A stretch of DNA of 64,000 nt, from NCBI GenBank assembly GCA_032718475.1, contig JAUCBJ010001598.1, positions 62,001 through 126,000 of the forward strand, in the 5' to 3' direction. A program made the position numbers and the translations under genes. Below the pieces are notes generated by a model. It did not search any database. It saw only the letters and a program-made list of their open reading frames with translations, and was not told the origin of the DNA. The stretch comes from Nemertoderma westbladi. Taxonomy: Eukaryota > Xenacoelomorpha > Nemertodermatida > Nemertodermatidae. This document shows positions 14,201 through 29,000 of the stretch, piece after piece. Position 1 is the first letter of the stretch, and each line of letters starts with the position of its first letter.

Positions 14201-17030
14201 TCCCAGGCACCCCGTTGAGTCTACAATTCTACGCTATCATTTGTTTCCCAGGCACCCCGTTGAGTCTGTACTATTCTACATTATCATTTGTTTCCCAGGC
14301 ACCCCGTTGAGTCTGTACTATTCTACGCTATCATTTGTTTCCCAGGCACCCTGTTGAGTCTGTACTATTCTACGTTATCATTTTTTTCCCAGGCACCCTG
14401 TTGAGTCTGTCTGTACTATTCTACGCTACCATTTGTTTCCCAGGCACCCCGTTGAGTCTGTACTATTCTACGCTATCATTTGTTTCCCAGGCACCCCGTT
14501 GAGTCTACAATTCTACGCTATCATTTGTTTCCCAGGCACCCCGTTGAGTCTGTACTATTCTACATTATCATTTGTTTCCCAGGCACCCCGTTGAGTCTGT
14601 ACTATTCTACGCTACCATTTGTTTCCCAGGCACCCCGTTGAGTCTGTACTATTCTACGCTATCATTTGTTTCCCAGGCACCCCGTTGAGTCTACAATTCT
14701 ACGCTATCATTTGTTTCCCAGGCACCCTGTTGAGTCTGTACTATTCTACGTTATCATTTTTTTCCCAGGCACCCTGTTGAGTCTGTCTGTACTATTCTAC
14801 GCTACCATTTGTTTCCCAGGCACCCCGTTGAGTCTGTACTATTCTACGCTATCATTTGTTTCCCAGGCACCCCGTTGAGTCTGTACTATTCTACGCTATC
14901 ATTTGTTTCCCAGGCACCCCGTTGAGTCTGTACTATTCTACGCTATCATTTGTTTCCCAGGCACCCCGTTGAGTCTGTACTATTCTACGCTATCATTTGT
15001 TTCCCAGGTACCCCGTTGAGTCTGTACTATTCTACGTTAGCATTTGTTTCCCAGACACCCCGTTGAGTCTGTACTATTCTACGCTATCATTTGTTTCCCA
15101 GGCACCTCGTTAAGTCTGTACTATTATACGCTATCATTTGTTTCCCAGGCACCCTGTTGAGTCTGTCGGTACTATTCTACGCTATCATTTGTTTCCCAGG
15201 CACCCCGTTGAGTCTGTACTATTCTACGCTATCATTTGTTTCCCAGGCACCCCGTTGAGTCTGTACTATTCTACGCTATCATTTGTTTCCCAGGCACCCC
15301 GTTGAGTCTGTACTATTCTACGCTATCATTTGTTTCCCAGGCACCCCGTTGAGTCTGTACTATTCTACGCTATCATTTGTTTCCCATGCACCCCGTTGAG
15401 TCTACTATTCTACGCTATCCTTTGTTTCCCAGGCACCCCGTTGAGTCTACTATTCTACGCTATCATTTGTTTCCCATGCACCCCGTTGAGTCTACTATTC
15501 TACGCTATCATTTGTTTCCCAGACACCCCGTTGAGTCTGTACTATTCTACGCTATCATTTGTTTCCCAGGCACCCCGTTGAGTCTGTCTGTACTATTCTA
15601 CGCTATCATTTGTTTCCCAGGCACCTCGTTGAGTCTGTCTGTACTATTCTACGCTATATCATTTGTTTCCCAGGCACCCTGTTGAGTCTACTATTCTACG
15701 CTAGCATTTGTTTCCCAGGCACCCCGTTGAGTCTGTACTATTCTACGTTATCATTTTTTTCCCAGGCACCCTGTTGAGTCTGTCTGTACTATTCTACGCT
15801 ACCATTTGTTTCCCAGGCACCCCGTTGAGTCTGTACTATTCTACGCTATCATTTGTTTCCCAGGCACCCCGTTGAGTCTGTACTATTCTACGTTAGCATT
15901 TGTTTCCCAGACACCCCGTTGATTCTGTACTATTCTACGCTATCATTTGTTTCCCAGGCACCCTGTTGAGTCTACTATTCTACGCTATCATTTGTTTCCC
16001 AGGCACGCCGTTGAGTCTACTATTCTACGCTATCATTTGTTTCCCAGGCACTCCGTTGAGTCTGTACTATTCTACGCTATCATTTGTTTCCCAGGCACCC
16101 CGTTGAGTCTACTATTCTACGCTATCATTTGTTTCCCAGGCACTCCGTTGAGTCTGTACTATTCTACGCTATCATTTGTTTCCCATGCACCCCGTTGAGT
16201 CTACTATTCTACGCTATCCTTTGTTTCCCAGACACCCCGTTGAGTCTGTACTATTCTACGCTATCATTTGTTTCCCATGCACCCCGTTGAGTCTACTATT
16301 CTACGCTATCATTTGTTTCCCAGACACCCCGTTAAGTCTGTACTATTATACGCTATCATTTGTTTCCCAGGCACCCTGTGGAGTCTGTCGGTACTATTCT
16401 ACGCTATCATTTGTTTCCCAGGCACCCCGTTGAGTCTACTATTCTACATTATCATTTGTTTCCCAGGCACCCCGTTGAGTCTGTACTATTCTACGCTATC
16501 CTTTGTTTCCCAGACACCCCGTTGAGTCTGTACTATTCTACGCTATCATTTGTTTCCCATGCACCCCGTTGAGTCTACTATTCTACGCTATCATTTGTTT
16601 CCCAGGCACTCCGTTGAGTCTGTACTATTCTACGCTATCATTTGTTTCCCATGCACCCCGTTGAGTCTACTATTCTACGCTATCCTTTGTTTCCCAGACA
16701 CCCCGTTGAGTCTGTACTATTCTACGCTATCATTTGTTTCCCATGCACCCCGTTGAGTCTACTATTCTACGCTATCATTTGTTTCCCAGGCACTCCGTTG
16801 AGTCTGTACTATTCTACGCTATCATTTGTTTCCCATGCACCCCGTTGAGTCTACTATTCTACGCTATCCTTTGTTTCCCAGACACCCCGTTGAGTCTGTA
16901 CTATTCTACGCTATCATTTGTTTCCCATGCACCCCGTTGAGTCTACTATTCTACGCTATCATTTGTTTCCCAGGCACTCCGTTGAGTCTGTACTATTCTA
17001 CGCTGTCATTTGTTTCCCAAGCACCCCGTT
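5295..17030 (+). repeat. Higher-order tandem duplication (~5.9 kb) within the 47-bp satellite
   Basis: The order of variant units from about 5295 to 10110 recurs from about 11180 to 15995 at a constant offset of 5885 bp. Past a two-unit (92-bp) difference near 10110/15995 the match continues at offset 5977 to about 11050/17030. Distinctive landmarks reproduce exactly: the ACTTG variant at 5475/11360, the TATATC variant at 9772/15657, and the GTGGAG variant at 10402/16379. Translations of corresponding stretches are identical over hundreds of bases, so the duplication is recent relative to unit divergence. Boundaries are approximate. Confidence 0.85.
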
Positions 17031-20000
17031 GAGTCTACTATTCTACATTATCATTTGTTTCCCAGGCACGCCGTTGAGTCTGTACTATTCTACGCTATCA
17101 TTTGTTTCCCAGGCACCCCGTTGAGTCTACTATTCTACGTTATCATTTGTTTCCCAGGCACCCCGTTGAGTCTGTCTGTACTATTCTACGCTATCATTTG
17201 TTTCCCAGGCACTCCGTTGAGTCTGTACTATTCTACGCTGTCATTTGTTTCCCAGGCACCCTGTTGAGTCTGTCTGTACTATTCTACGCTATCATTTGTT
17301 TCCCAGGTACCCCGTTGAGTCTGTACTATTCTACGCTATCATTTGTTTCCCAGGCACTCCGTTGCGTCTACTATTCTACGCTATCATTTGTTTCCCAGGC
17401 ACTCCGTTGAGTCGGTACTATTCTACGCTATCATTTGTTTCCCAGGCACCCCGTTGAGTCTGTACTATTCTACGCTATCATTTGTTTCCCAGGCACCCCG
17501 TTGAGTCTGTACTATTCTACGCTATCATTTGTTTCCCAGGCACCCTGTTGAGTCTGTCTGTACTATTCTACGCTACCATTTGTTTCCCAGGTACCCCGTT
17601 GAGTCTGTACTATTCTACGCTATCATTTGTTTCCCAGGCACCCCGTTGAGTCTACTATTCTACTCTACCATTTGTTTCCCAGGCACCCCGTTGCGTCTAC
17701 TATTCTACGCTATCATTTGTTTCCCAGGCACCCTGTTGAGTCTGTACTATTCTACGCTATCATTTGTTTCCCAGACACCCCGTTGAGTCTGTACTATTCT
17801 ACGCTATCATTTGTTTCCCAGGCACCCCGTTGAGTCTGTACTATTCTACGCTATCATTTGTTTCCCAGGCACCCCGTTGCGTCTACTATTCTACGCTATC
17901 ATTTGTTTCCCAGGCACCTCGTTGAGTCTGTACTATTCTACGCTATCATTTGTTTCCCAGACACCCCGTTGAGTCTGTACTATTCTACGCTATCATTTGT
18001 TTCCCAGGCACCCCGTTGAGTCTACTATTCTACGCTATCATTTGTTTCCCAGGCACCCCGTTGAGTCTGTACTATTCTACGCTATCATTTGTTTCCCAGG
18101 CACCCTGTTGAGTCTGTACTATTCTACGTTATCATTTTTTTCCCAGGCACCCTGTTGAGTCTGTCTGTACTATTCTACGCTACCATTTGTTTCCCAGGCA
18201 CCCCGTTGAGTCTGTACTATTCTACGCTATCATTTGTTTCCCAGGCACCCTGTTGAGTCTGTACTATTCTACGTTATCATTTTTTTCCCAGGCACCCTGT
18301 TGAGTCTGTCTGTACTATTCTACGCTACCATTTGTTTCCCAGGCACCCCGTTGAGTCTGTACTATTCTACGCTATCATTTGTTTCCCAGGTACCCCGTTG
18401 AGTCTGTACTATTCTACGTTAGCATTTGTTTCCCAGACACCCCGTTGAGTCTGTACTATTCTACGCTATCATTTGTTTCCCAGGCACCCCGTTGAGTCTG
18501 TACTATTCTACGCTATCATTTGTTTCCCAGGCACCCCGTTGAGTCTACAATTCTACGCTATCATTTGTTTCCCAGGCACCCCGTTGAGTCTGTACTATTC
18601 TACATTATCATTTGTTTCCCAGGCACCCCGTTGAGTCTGTACTATTCTACGCTATCATTTGTTTCCCAGGCACCCTGTTGAGTCTGTACTATTCTACGTT
18701 ATCATTTTTTTCCCAGGCACCCTGTTGAGTCTGTCTGTACTATTCTACGCTACCATTTGTTTCCCAGGCACCCCGTTGAGTCTGTACTATTCTACGCTAT
18801 CATTTGTTTCCCAGGCACCCTGTTGAGTCTGTACTATTCTACGTTATCATTTTTTTCCCAGGCACCCTGTTGAGTCTGTCTGTACTATTCTACGCTACCA
18901 TTTGTTTCCCAGGCACCCCGTTGAGTCTGTACTATTCTACGCTATCATTTGTTTCCCAGGTACCCCGTTGAGTCTGTACTATTCTACGTTAGCATTTGTT
19001 TCCCAGACACCCCGTTGAGTCTGTACTATTCTACGCTATCATTTGTTTCCCAGGCACCTCGTTAAGTCTGTACTATTATACGCTATCATTTGTTTCCCAG
19101 GCACCCTGTTGAGTCTGTCGGTACTATTCTACGCTATCATTTGTTTCCCAGGCACCCCGTTGAGTCTGTACTATTCTACGCTATCATTTGTTTCCCAGGC
19201 ACCCCGTTGAGTCTGTACTATTCTACGCTATCATTTGTTTCCCAGGCACCTCGTTAAGTCTGTACTATTATACGCTATCATTTGTTTCCCAGGCACCCTG
19301 TTGAGTCTGTCGGTACTATTCTACGCTATCATTTGTTTCCCAGGCACCCCGTTGAGTCTGTACTATTCTACGCTATCATTTGTTTCCCAGGCACCCCGTT
19401 GAGTCTGTACTATTCTACGCTATCATTTGTTTCCCAGGCACCCCGTTGAGTCTGTCTGTACTATTCTACGCTATCATTTGTTTCCCAGGCACCTCGTTGA
19501 GTCTGTACTATTCTACGCTATCATTTGTTTCCCAGGCACCTCGTTGAGTCTGTCTGTACTATTCTACGCTATATCATTTGTTTCCCAGGCACCCTGTTGA
19601 GTCTACTATTCTACGCTAGCATTTGTTTCCCAGGCACCCCGTTGAGTCTGTACTATTCTACGTTATCATTTTTTTCCCAGGCACCCTGTTGAGTCTGTCT
19701 GTACTATTCTACGCTACCATTTGTTTCCCAGGCACCCCGTTGAGTCTGTACTATTCTACGCTATCATTTGTTTCCCAGGCACCCCGTTGAGTCTGTACTA
19801 TTCTACGCTATCATTTGTTTCCCAGGCACCCCGTTGAGTCTGTACTATTCTACGCTATCATTTGTTTCCCAGGCACCTCGTTGAGTCTGTACTATTCTAC
19901 GCTATCATTTGTTTCCCAGGCACCTCGTTGAGTCTGTCTGTACTATTCTACGCTATATCATTTGTTTCCCAGGCACCCTGTTGAGTCTACTATTCTACGC

Positions 20001-23000
20001 TAGCATTTGTTTCCCAGGCACCCCGTTGAGTCTGTACTATTCTACGTTATCATTTTTTTCCCAGGCACCCTGTTGAGTCTGTCTGTACTATTCTACGCTA
20101 CCATTTGTTTCCCAGGCACCCCGTTGAGTCTGTACTATTCTACGCTATCATTTGTTTCCCAGGCACCCCGTTGAGTCTGTACTATTCTACGTTAGCATTT
20201 GTTTCCCAGACACCCCGTTGAGTCTGTACTATTCTACGCTATCATTTGTTTCCCAGGCACCTCGTTAAGTCTGTACTATTATACGCTATCATTTGTTTCC
20301 CAGGCACCCTGTGGAGTCTGTCGGTACTATTCTACGCTATCATTTGTTTCCCATGCACCCCGTTGAGTCTACTATTCTACATTATCATTTGTTTCCCAGG
20401 CACCCCGTTGAGTCTGTACTATTCTACGCTATCCTTTGTTTCCCAGACACCCCGTTGAGTCTGTACTATTCTACGCTATCATTTGTTTCCCATGCACCCC
20501 GTTGAGTCTACTATTCTACGCTATCATTTGTTTCCCAGGCACTCCGTTGAGTCTGTACTATTCTACGCTGTCATTTGTTTCCCAGGCACGCCGTTGAGTC
20601 TGTACTATTCTACGCTATCATTTGTTTCCCAGGCACCCCGTTGAGTCTGTACTATTCTACGCTATCATTTGTTTCCCAGACACCCCGTTGAGTCTGTACT
20701 ATTCTACGCTATCATTTGTTTCCCAGGCACCCCGTTGAGTCTACTATTCTACGCTATCATTTGTTTCCCAGACACCCCGTTGAGTCTGTACTATTCTACG
20801 CTATCATTTGTTTCCCAGGCACCCTGTTGAGTCTGTCTGTACTATTCTACGCTACCATTTGTTTCCCAGGTACCCCGTTGAGTCTGTACTATTCTACGCT
20901 ATCATTTGTTTCCCAGGCACTCCGTTGCGTCTACTATTCTACGCTATCATTTGTTTCCCAGGCACTCTGTTGAGTCTGTACTATTCTACGCTATCATTTG
21001 TTTCCCAGACACCCCGTTGAGTCTGTACTATTCTACGCTATCATTTGTTTCCCAGGCACCCCGTTGAGTCTGTAGTATTCTACGCTATCATTTGTTTCCC
21101 AGACACCCCGTTGAGTCTGTACTATTATACGCTATCATTTGTTTCCCAGGCACCCTGTTGAGTCTACTATTCTACGCTATCATTTGTTTCCCAGGCACCC
21201 CGTTGAGTCTGTACTATTCTACATTATCATTTGTTTCCCAGGCACCCCGTTGAGTCTGTACTATTCTACGCTATCATTTGTTTCCCAGGCACCCTGTTGA
21301 GTCTGTACTATTCTACGTTATCATTTTTTTCCCAGGCACCCTGTTGAGTCTGTCTGTACTATTCTACGCTACCATTTGTTTCCCAGGCACCCCGTTGAGT
21401 CTGTACTATTCTACGCTATCATTTGTTTCCCAGGCACCCCGTTGAGTCTGTACTATTCTACGCTATCATTTGTTTCCCAGGTACTCCGTTGAGTCTGTAC
21501 TATTCTACGTTAGCATTTGTTTCCCAGACACCCCGTTGAGTCTGTACTATTCTACGCTATCATTTGTTTCCCAGGTACTCCGTTGAGTCTGTACTATTCT
21601 ACGTTAGCATTTGTTTCCCAGACACCCCGTTGAGTCTGTACTATTCTACGCTACCATTTGTTTCCCAGGCACCCCGTTGAGTCTGTACTATTCTACGCTA
21701 TCATTTGTTTCCCAGGCACCCCGTTGAGTCTGTACTATTCTACGCTTCCCATGCACCCCGTTGAGTCTACTATTCTACGCTACCATTTGTTTCCCAGGCA
21801 CTCCGTTGCGTCTACTATTCTACGCTATCATTTGTTTCCCAGGCACCCCGTTGAGTCTGTACTATTCTACGCTATCATTTGTTTCCCAGGTACTCCGTTG
21901 AGTCTGTACTATTCTACGTTAGCATTTGTTTCCCAGACACCCCGTTGAGTCTGTACTATTCTACGCTATCATTTGTTTCCCAGGCACCCCGTTGAGTCTG
22001 TACTATTCTACGCTATCATTTGTTTCCCAGGTACTCCGTTGAGTCTGTACTATTCTACGCTACCATTTGTTTCCCAGGCACCCCGTTGAGTCTGTACTAT
22101 TCTACGCTATCATTTGTTTCTCAGGCACCCCGTTGAGTCTGTACTATTCTACGTTAGCATTTGTTTCCCAGGCACCCCGTTGAGTCTGTACTATTCTACG
22201 CTATCATTTGTTTCCCAGGCACCCCGTTGAGTCTGTACTATTCTACGCTATCATTTGTTTCCCAGGCACCTCGTTGAGTCTGTCTGTACTATTCTACGCT
22301 ATCATTTGTTTCCCAGGCACCCCGTTGAGTCTGTCTGTACTATTCTACGCTATCATTTGTTTCCCAGGCACCCCGTTGAGTCTGTACTATTCTACGCTAT
22401 CATTTGTTTCCCAGGCACCCCGTTGAGTCTGTCTGTACTATTCTACGCTATCATTTGTTTCCCAGGCACCCCGTTGAGTCTGTCTGTACTATTCTACGCT
22501 ATCATTTGTTTCCCAGGCACCCCGTTGAGTCTGTACTATTCTACGCTATCATTTGTTTCCCAGGCACCTCGTTGAGTCTGTCTGTACTATTCTACGCTAT
22601 ATCATTTGTTTCCCAGGCACCCTGTTGAGTCTACTATTCTACGCTAGCATTTGTTTCCCAGGCACCCCGTTGAGTCTGTACTATTCTACGTTATCATTTT
22701 TTTCCCAGGCACCCTGTTTAGTCTGTCTGTACTATTCTACGCTACCATTTGTTTCCCAGGCACCCCGTTGAGTCTGTACTATTCTACGCTATCATTTGTT
22801 TCCCAGGCACCCCGTTGAGTCTGTACTATTCTACGTTAGCATTTGTTTCCCAGACACCCCGTTGAGTCTGTACTATTCTACGCTATCATTTGTTTCCCAG
22901 GCACCTCGTTAAGTCTGTACTATTATACGCTATCATTTGTTTCCCAGGCACCCTGTGGAGTCTGTCGGTACTATTCTACGCTATCATTTGTTTCCCAGGC

Positions 23001-26000
23001 ACCCCGTTGAGTCTGTACTATTATACGCTATCATTTGTTTCCCAGGTACTCCGTTGAGTCTGTACTATTCTACGCTATCATTTGTTTCCCAGGCACCTCG
23101 TTAAGTCTGTACTATTATACGCTATCATTTGTTTCCCAGGCACCTCGTTAAGTCTGTACTATTATACGCTATCATTTGTTTCCCAGGCACCTCGTTAAGT
23201 CTGTACTATTATACGCTATCATTTGTTTCCCAGGCACCTCGTTAAGTCTGTACTATTATACGCTATCATTTGTTTCCCAGGCACCTCGTTAAGTCTGTAC
23301 TATTATACGCTATCATTTGTTTCCCAGGCACCCTGTGGAGTCTGTCGGTACTATTCTACGCTATCATTTGTTTCCCAGGCACCCCGTTGAGTCTGTACTA
23401 TTATACGCTATCATTTGTTTCCCAGGTACTCCGTTGAGTCTGTACTATTCTACGCTATCATTTGTTTCCCAGGCACCCCGTTGAGTCTGTACTATTCTAC
23501 GCTATCATTTGTTTCCCAGACACCCCGTTGCGTCTACTATTCTACGCTATCATTTGTTTCCCAGGCACCCCGTTGAGTCTGTACTATTCTACGCTATCAT
23601 TTGTTTCCCAGACACCCCGTTGCGTCTACTATTCTACGCTATCATTTGTTTCCCAGGCACCCCGTTGAGTCTGTCTGTACTATTCTACGCTATCATTTGT
23701 TTCCCAGGCACCCCGTTGAGTCTGTCTGTACTATTCTACGCTATCATTTGTTTCCCAGGCACCCCGTTGAGTCTGTACTATTCTACGCTATCATTTGTTT
23801 CCCAGGCACCCCGTTGAGTCTGTACTATTCTACGCTATCATTTGTTTCCCAGGCACCCCGTTGAGTCTGTCTGTACTATTCTACGCTATCATTTGTTTCC
23901 CAGGCACCCCGTTGAGTCTGTACTATTCTACGCTATCATTTGTTTCCCAGGCACCCCGTTGAGTCTACTATTCTACGCTATCATTTGTTTCCCAGACACC
24001 CCGTTGAGTCTGTACTATTCTACGCTAGCATTTGTTTCCCAGGCACCCCGTTGAGTCTACTATTCTACGCTATCATTTGTTTCCCGCAGGCACCCCGTTG
24101 AATCTGTACTATTCTACGCTATCATTTGTTTCCCAGGCACCCCGTTGAGTCTGTACTATTCTACGCTATCATTTGTTTCCCAGGCACCCCGTTGAGTCTG
24201 TACTATTCTACGCTATCATTTGTTTCCCAGACACCCCGTTGAGTCTGTACTATTCTACGCTATCATTTGTTTCCCAGACACCCCGTTGAGTCTGTACTAT
24301 TCTACGCTATCATTTGTTTCCCAGGCACCCCGTTGAGTCTGTACTATTCTACGCTATCATTTGTTTCCCAGACACCCCGTTGAGTCTGTACTATTCTACG
24401 CTATCATTTGTTTCCCAGGCACCCCGTTGAGTCTGTACTATTCTACGCTACCATTTGTTTCTCAGGCACCCCGTTGAGTCTGTACTATTCTACGCTATCA
24501 TTTGTTTCCCAGGCACCCCGTTGAGTCTGTACTATTCTACGCTATCATTTGTTTCCCAGGCACTCCGTTGCGTCTACTATTCTACGCTATCATTTGTTTC
24601 CCAGGCACCCCGTTGAGTCTGTACTATTCTACGCTATCATTTGTTTCCCAGGCACCCCGTTGAGTCTGTACTATTCTACGCTATCATTTGTTTCCCAGGC
24701 ACCCCGTTGAGTCTGTACTATTCTACGCTATCATTTGTTTCCCAGGCACCCCGTTGAGTCTGTACTATTCTACGCTAGCATTTGTTTCCCAGGCACCTCG
24801 TTGAGTCTACTATTCTACGCTATCATTTGTTTCCCAGGTACCCCGTTGAGTCTGTACTATTCTACGCTATCATTTGTTTCCCAGGCACCCTGTTGAGTCT
24901 GTACTATTCTACGCTATCATTTGTTTCCCATGCACTCCGTTGAGTCTGTACTATTATACGCTATCATTTGTTTCCCAGGCACCCCGTTGAGTCTACTATT
25001 CTACGCTATCATTTGTTTCCCAGACACCCCGTTGAGTCTGTACTATTCTACATTATCATTTGTTTCCCAGGCACCCCGTTGAGTCTGTACTATTCTACGC
25101 TATCATTTGTTTCCCATGCACCCCGTTGAGTCTACTATTCTACGCTATCATTTGTTTCCCAAGCACCCCGTTGAGTCTACTATTCTACGCTATCATTTGT
25201 TTCCCAGGCACCCCGTTGAGTCTGTACTATTCTACGCTATCATTTGTTTCCCAGGCACCCCGTTGAGTCTACTATTCTACGCTATCATTTGTTTCCCAGG
25301 CACCCCGTTGAGTCTGTACTATTCTACGCTATCATTTGTTTCCCAGGCACCCCGTTGAGTCTGTACTATTCTACGCTATCATTTGTTTCCCAGGCACCCC
25401 GTTGCGTCTACTATTCTACGCTATCATTTGTTTCCCAGGCACCCCGTTGAGTCTACTATTCTACGCTATCATTTGTTTCCCAGGCACGCCGTTGAGTCTG
25501 TACTATTCTACATTATCATTTGTTTCCCAGGCACCCCGTTGCGTCTACTATTCTACGCTATCATTTGTTTCCCAGGCACGCCGTTGAGTCTGTACTATTC
25601 TACATTATCATTTTTTTCCCAGGCACCCTGTTGAGTCTGTCTGTACTATTCTACGCTATCATTTGTTTCCCAGGCACCCCGTTGAGTCTGTACTATTCTA
25701 CGCTAGCATTTGTTTCCCAGGCACCCTGTTGAGTCTGTCTGTACTATTCTACGCTATCATTTGTTTCCCAGGCACCCCGTTGAGTCTACTATTCTACGCT
25801 ATCATTTGTTTCCCAGGCACCCTGTTGAGTCTGTCGGTACTATTCTACGCTATCATTTGTTTCCCAGGCACCCCGTTGCATCTACTATTCTACGCTATCA
25901 TTTGTTTCCCAGGCACCCCGTTGAGTCTGTACTATTCTACGCTATCATTTGTTTCCCAGGCACCCCGTTGAGTCTACTATTCTACTCTACCATTTGTTTC

Positions 26001-29000
26001 TCAGGCACCCCGTTGAGTCTGTACTATTCTACGCTATCATTTGTTTCCCAGGCACCCCGTTGAGTCTGTACTATTCTACGCTATCATTTGTTTCCCAGAC
26101 ACCCCGTTGAGTCTGTACTATTCTACGCTAGCATTTGTTTCCCAGACACCCCGTTGAGTCTGTACTATTCTACGCTATCATTTGTTTCCCAGGCACCCCG
26201 TTGAGTCTGTACTATTCTACGCTATCATTTGTTTCCCAGGCACCCCGTTGAGTCTACTATTCTACGCTATCATTTGTTTCCCAGACACCCCGTTGAGTCT
26301 GTACTATTCTACGCTACCATTTGTTTCTCAGGCACCCCGTTGAGTCTGTACTATTCTACGCTATCATTTGTTTCCCAGGCACTCCGTTGCGTCTACTATT
26401 CTACGCTATCATTTGTTTCCCAGGCACCCCGTTGCGTCTGTACTATTCTTACGCTATCATTTGTTTCCCAGGCACCCCGTTGAGTCTACAATTCTACGCT
26501 ATCATTTGTTTCCCAGGCACCCCGTTGAGTCTGTACTATTCTACGCTAGCATTTGTTTCCCAGGCACCCCGTTGAGTCTGTACTATTCTACGCTATCATT
26601 TGTTTCCCAGGCACCCCGTTGAGTCTACTATTCTACGCTATCATTTGTTTCCCAGACACCCCGTTAAGTCTGTACTATTCTACGCTACCATTTGTTTCTC
26701 AGGCACGCCGTTGAGTCTGTACTATTCTACCCTATCATTTGTTTCCCAGGCACTCCGTTGCGTCTACTATTCTACGCTATCATTTGTTTCCCAGGCACCC
26801 CGTTGAGTCTGTACTATTCTACGCTATCATTTGTTTCCCAGGCACCCTGTTGAGTCTACTATTCTACGCTATCATTTGTTTCCCAGGCACCCCGTTGAGT
26901 CTGTACTATTCTACGCTATCATTTGTTTCCCATGCACCCCGTTGAGTCTACTATTCTACGCTATCATTTGTTTCCCATGCACCCCGTTGAGTCTACAATT
27001 CTACGCTATCATTTGTTTCCCATGCACCCCGTTGAGTCTACTATTCTACGCTATCATTTGTTTCCCAGGCACCCCGTTGAGTCTGTACTATTCTACGCTA
27101 TCATTTGTTTCCCATGCACCCCGTTGAGTCTACAATTCTACGCTATCATTTGTTTCCCATGCACCCCGTTGAGTCTACTATTCTACGCTATCATTTGTTT
27201 CCCATGCACCCCGTTGAGTCTACTATTCTACGCTATCATTTGTTTCCCATGCACCCCGTTGAGTCTACAATTCTACGCTATCATTTGTTTCCCATGCACC
27301 CCGTTGAGTCTACTATTCTACGCTATCATTTGTTTCCCAGGCACCCCGTTGAGTCTGTACTATTCTACGCTATCATTTGTTTCCCAGGCACCCCGTTGAG
27401 TCTACTATTCTACGCTATCATTTGTTTCCCAGGCACCCCGTTGAGTCTGTACTATTCTACGCTATCATTTGTTTCCCAGGCACCCCGTTGCGTCTACTAT
27501 TCTACGCTATCATTTGTTTCCCAGGCACCCCGTTGAGTCTGTACTATTCTACGCTATCATTTGTTTCCCAGGCACCCCGTTGCGTCTACTATTCTACGCT
27601 ATCATTTGTTTCCCAGGCACCCCGTTGAGTCTGTACTATTCTACGCTATCATTTGTTTCCCAGGCACCCCGTTGAGTCTACTATTCTACGCTATCATTTG
27701 TTTCCCAGGCACCCCGTTGAGTCTGTACTATTCTACGCTATCATTTGTTTCCCAGGCACCCCGTTGCGTCTACTATTCTACGCTATCATTTGTTTCCCAG
27801 GTACCCCGTTGAGTCTACTATTCTACGCTAGCATTTGTTTCCCAGGCACCCCGTTGAGTCTACTATTCTACTCTACCATTTGTTTCCCAGGCACCCCGTT
27901 GAGTCTACTATTCTACGCTATCATTTGTTTCCCATGCACCCCGTTGAGTCTACTATTCTACGCTAGCATTTGTTTCCCAGGCACCCCGTTGAGTCTACTA
28001 TTCTACTCTACCATTTGTTTCCCAGGCACCCCGTTGAGTCTGTACTATTCTACGCTAGCATTTGTTTCCCAGGCACCCCGTTGAGTCTACTATTCTACTC
28101 TACCATTTGTTTCTCAGGCACCCCGTTGAGTCTGTACTATTCTACGTTAGCATTTGTTTCCCAGACACCCCGTTGAGTCTGTACTATTCTACGCTAGCAT
28201 TTGTTTCCCAGGCACCCCGTTGAGTCTACTATTCTACTCTACCATTTGTTTCTCAGGCACCCCGTTGAGTCTGTACTATTCTACGTTAGCATTTGTTTCC
28301 CAGGCACCCCGTTGCGTCTACTATTCTACGCTATCATTTGTTTCCCAGGCACCCCGTTGAGTCTGTACTATTCTACGCTATCATTTGTTTCCCAGGCACC
28401 CCGTTGCGTCTACTATTCTACGCTATCATTTGTTTCCCAGGCACCCCGTTGAGTCTGTACTATTATACGCTATCATTTGTTTCCCAGGCACTCCGTTGCG
28501 TCTACTATTCTACGCTATCATTTGTTTCTCAGGCACCCCGTTGAGTCTGTCTGTACTATTCTACGCTACCATTTGTTTCCCAGGTACCCCGTTGAGTCTG
28601 TACTATTCTACGCTATCATTTGTTTCCCAGGCACGCCGTTGAGTCTGTACTATTCTACGCTATCATTTGTTTCCCAGGTACCCCGTTGAGTCTACTATTC
28701 TACGCTATCATTTGTTTCCCAGGCACCCCGTTGAGTCTGTACTATTCTACGCTATCATTTGTTTCCCATGTACCCCGTTGAGTCTACTATTCTACATTAT
28801 CATTTGTTTCCCAGACACCCCGTTGAGTCTGTACTATTCTACGCTATCATTTGTTTCCCAGGCACCTCGTTAAGTCTGTACTATTATACGCTATCATTTG
28901 TTTCCCAGGCACCCTGTTGAGTCTGTCGGTACTATTCTACGCTATCATTTGTTTCCCAGGCACCCCGTTGAGTCTGTACTATTCTACGCTATCATTTGTT

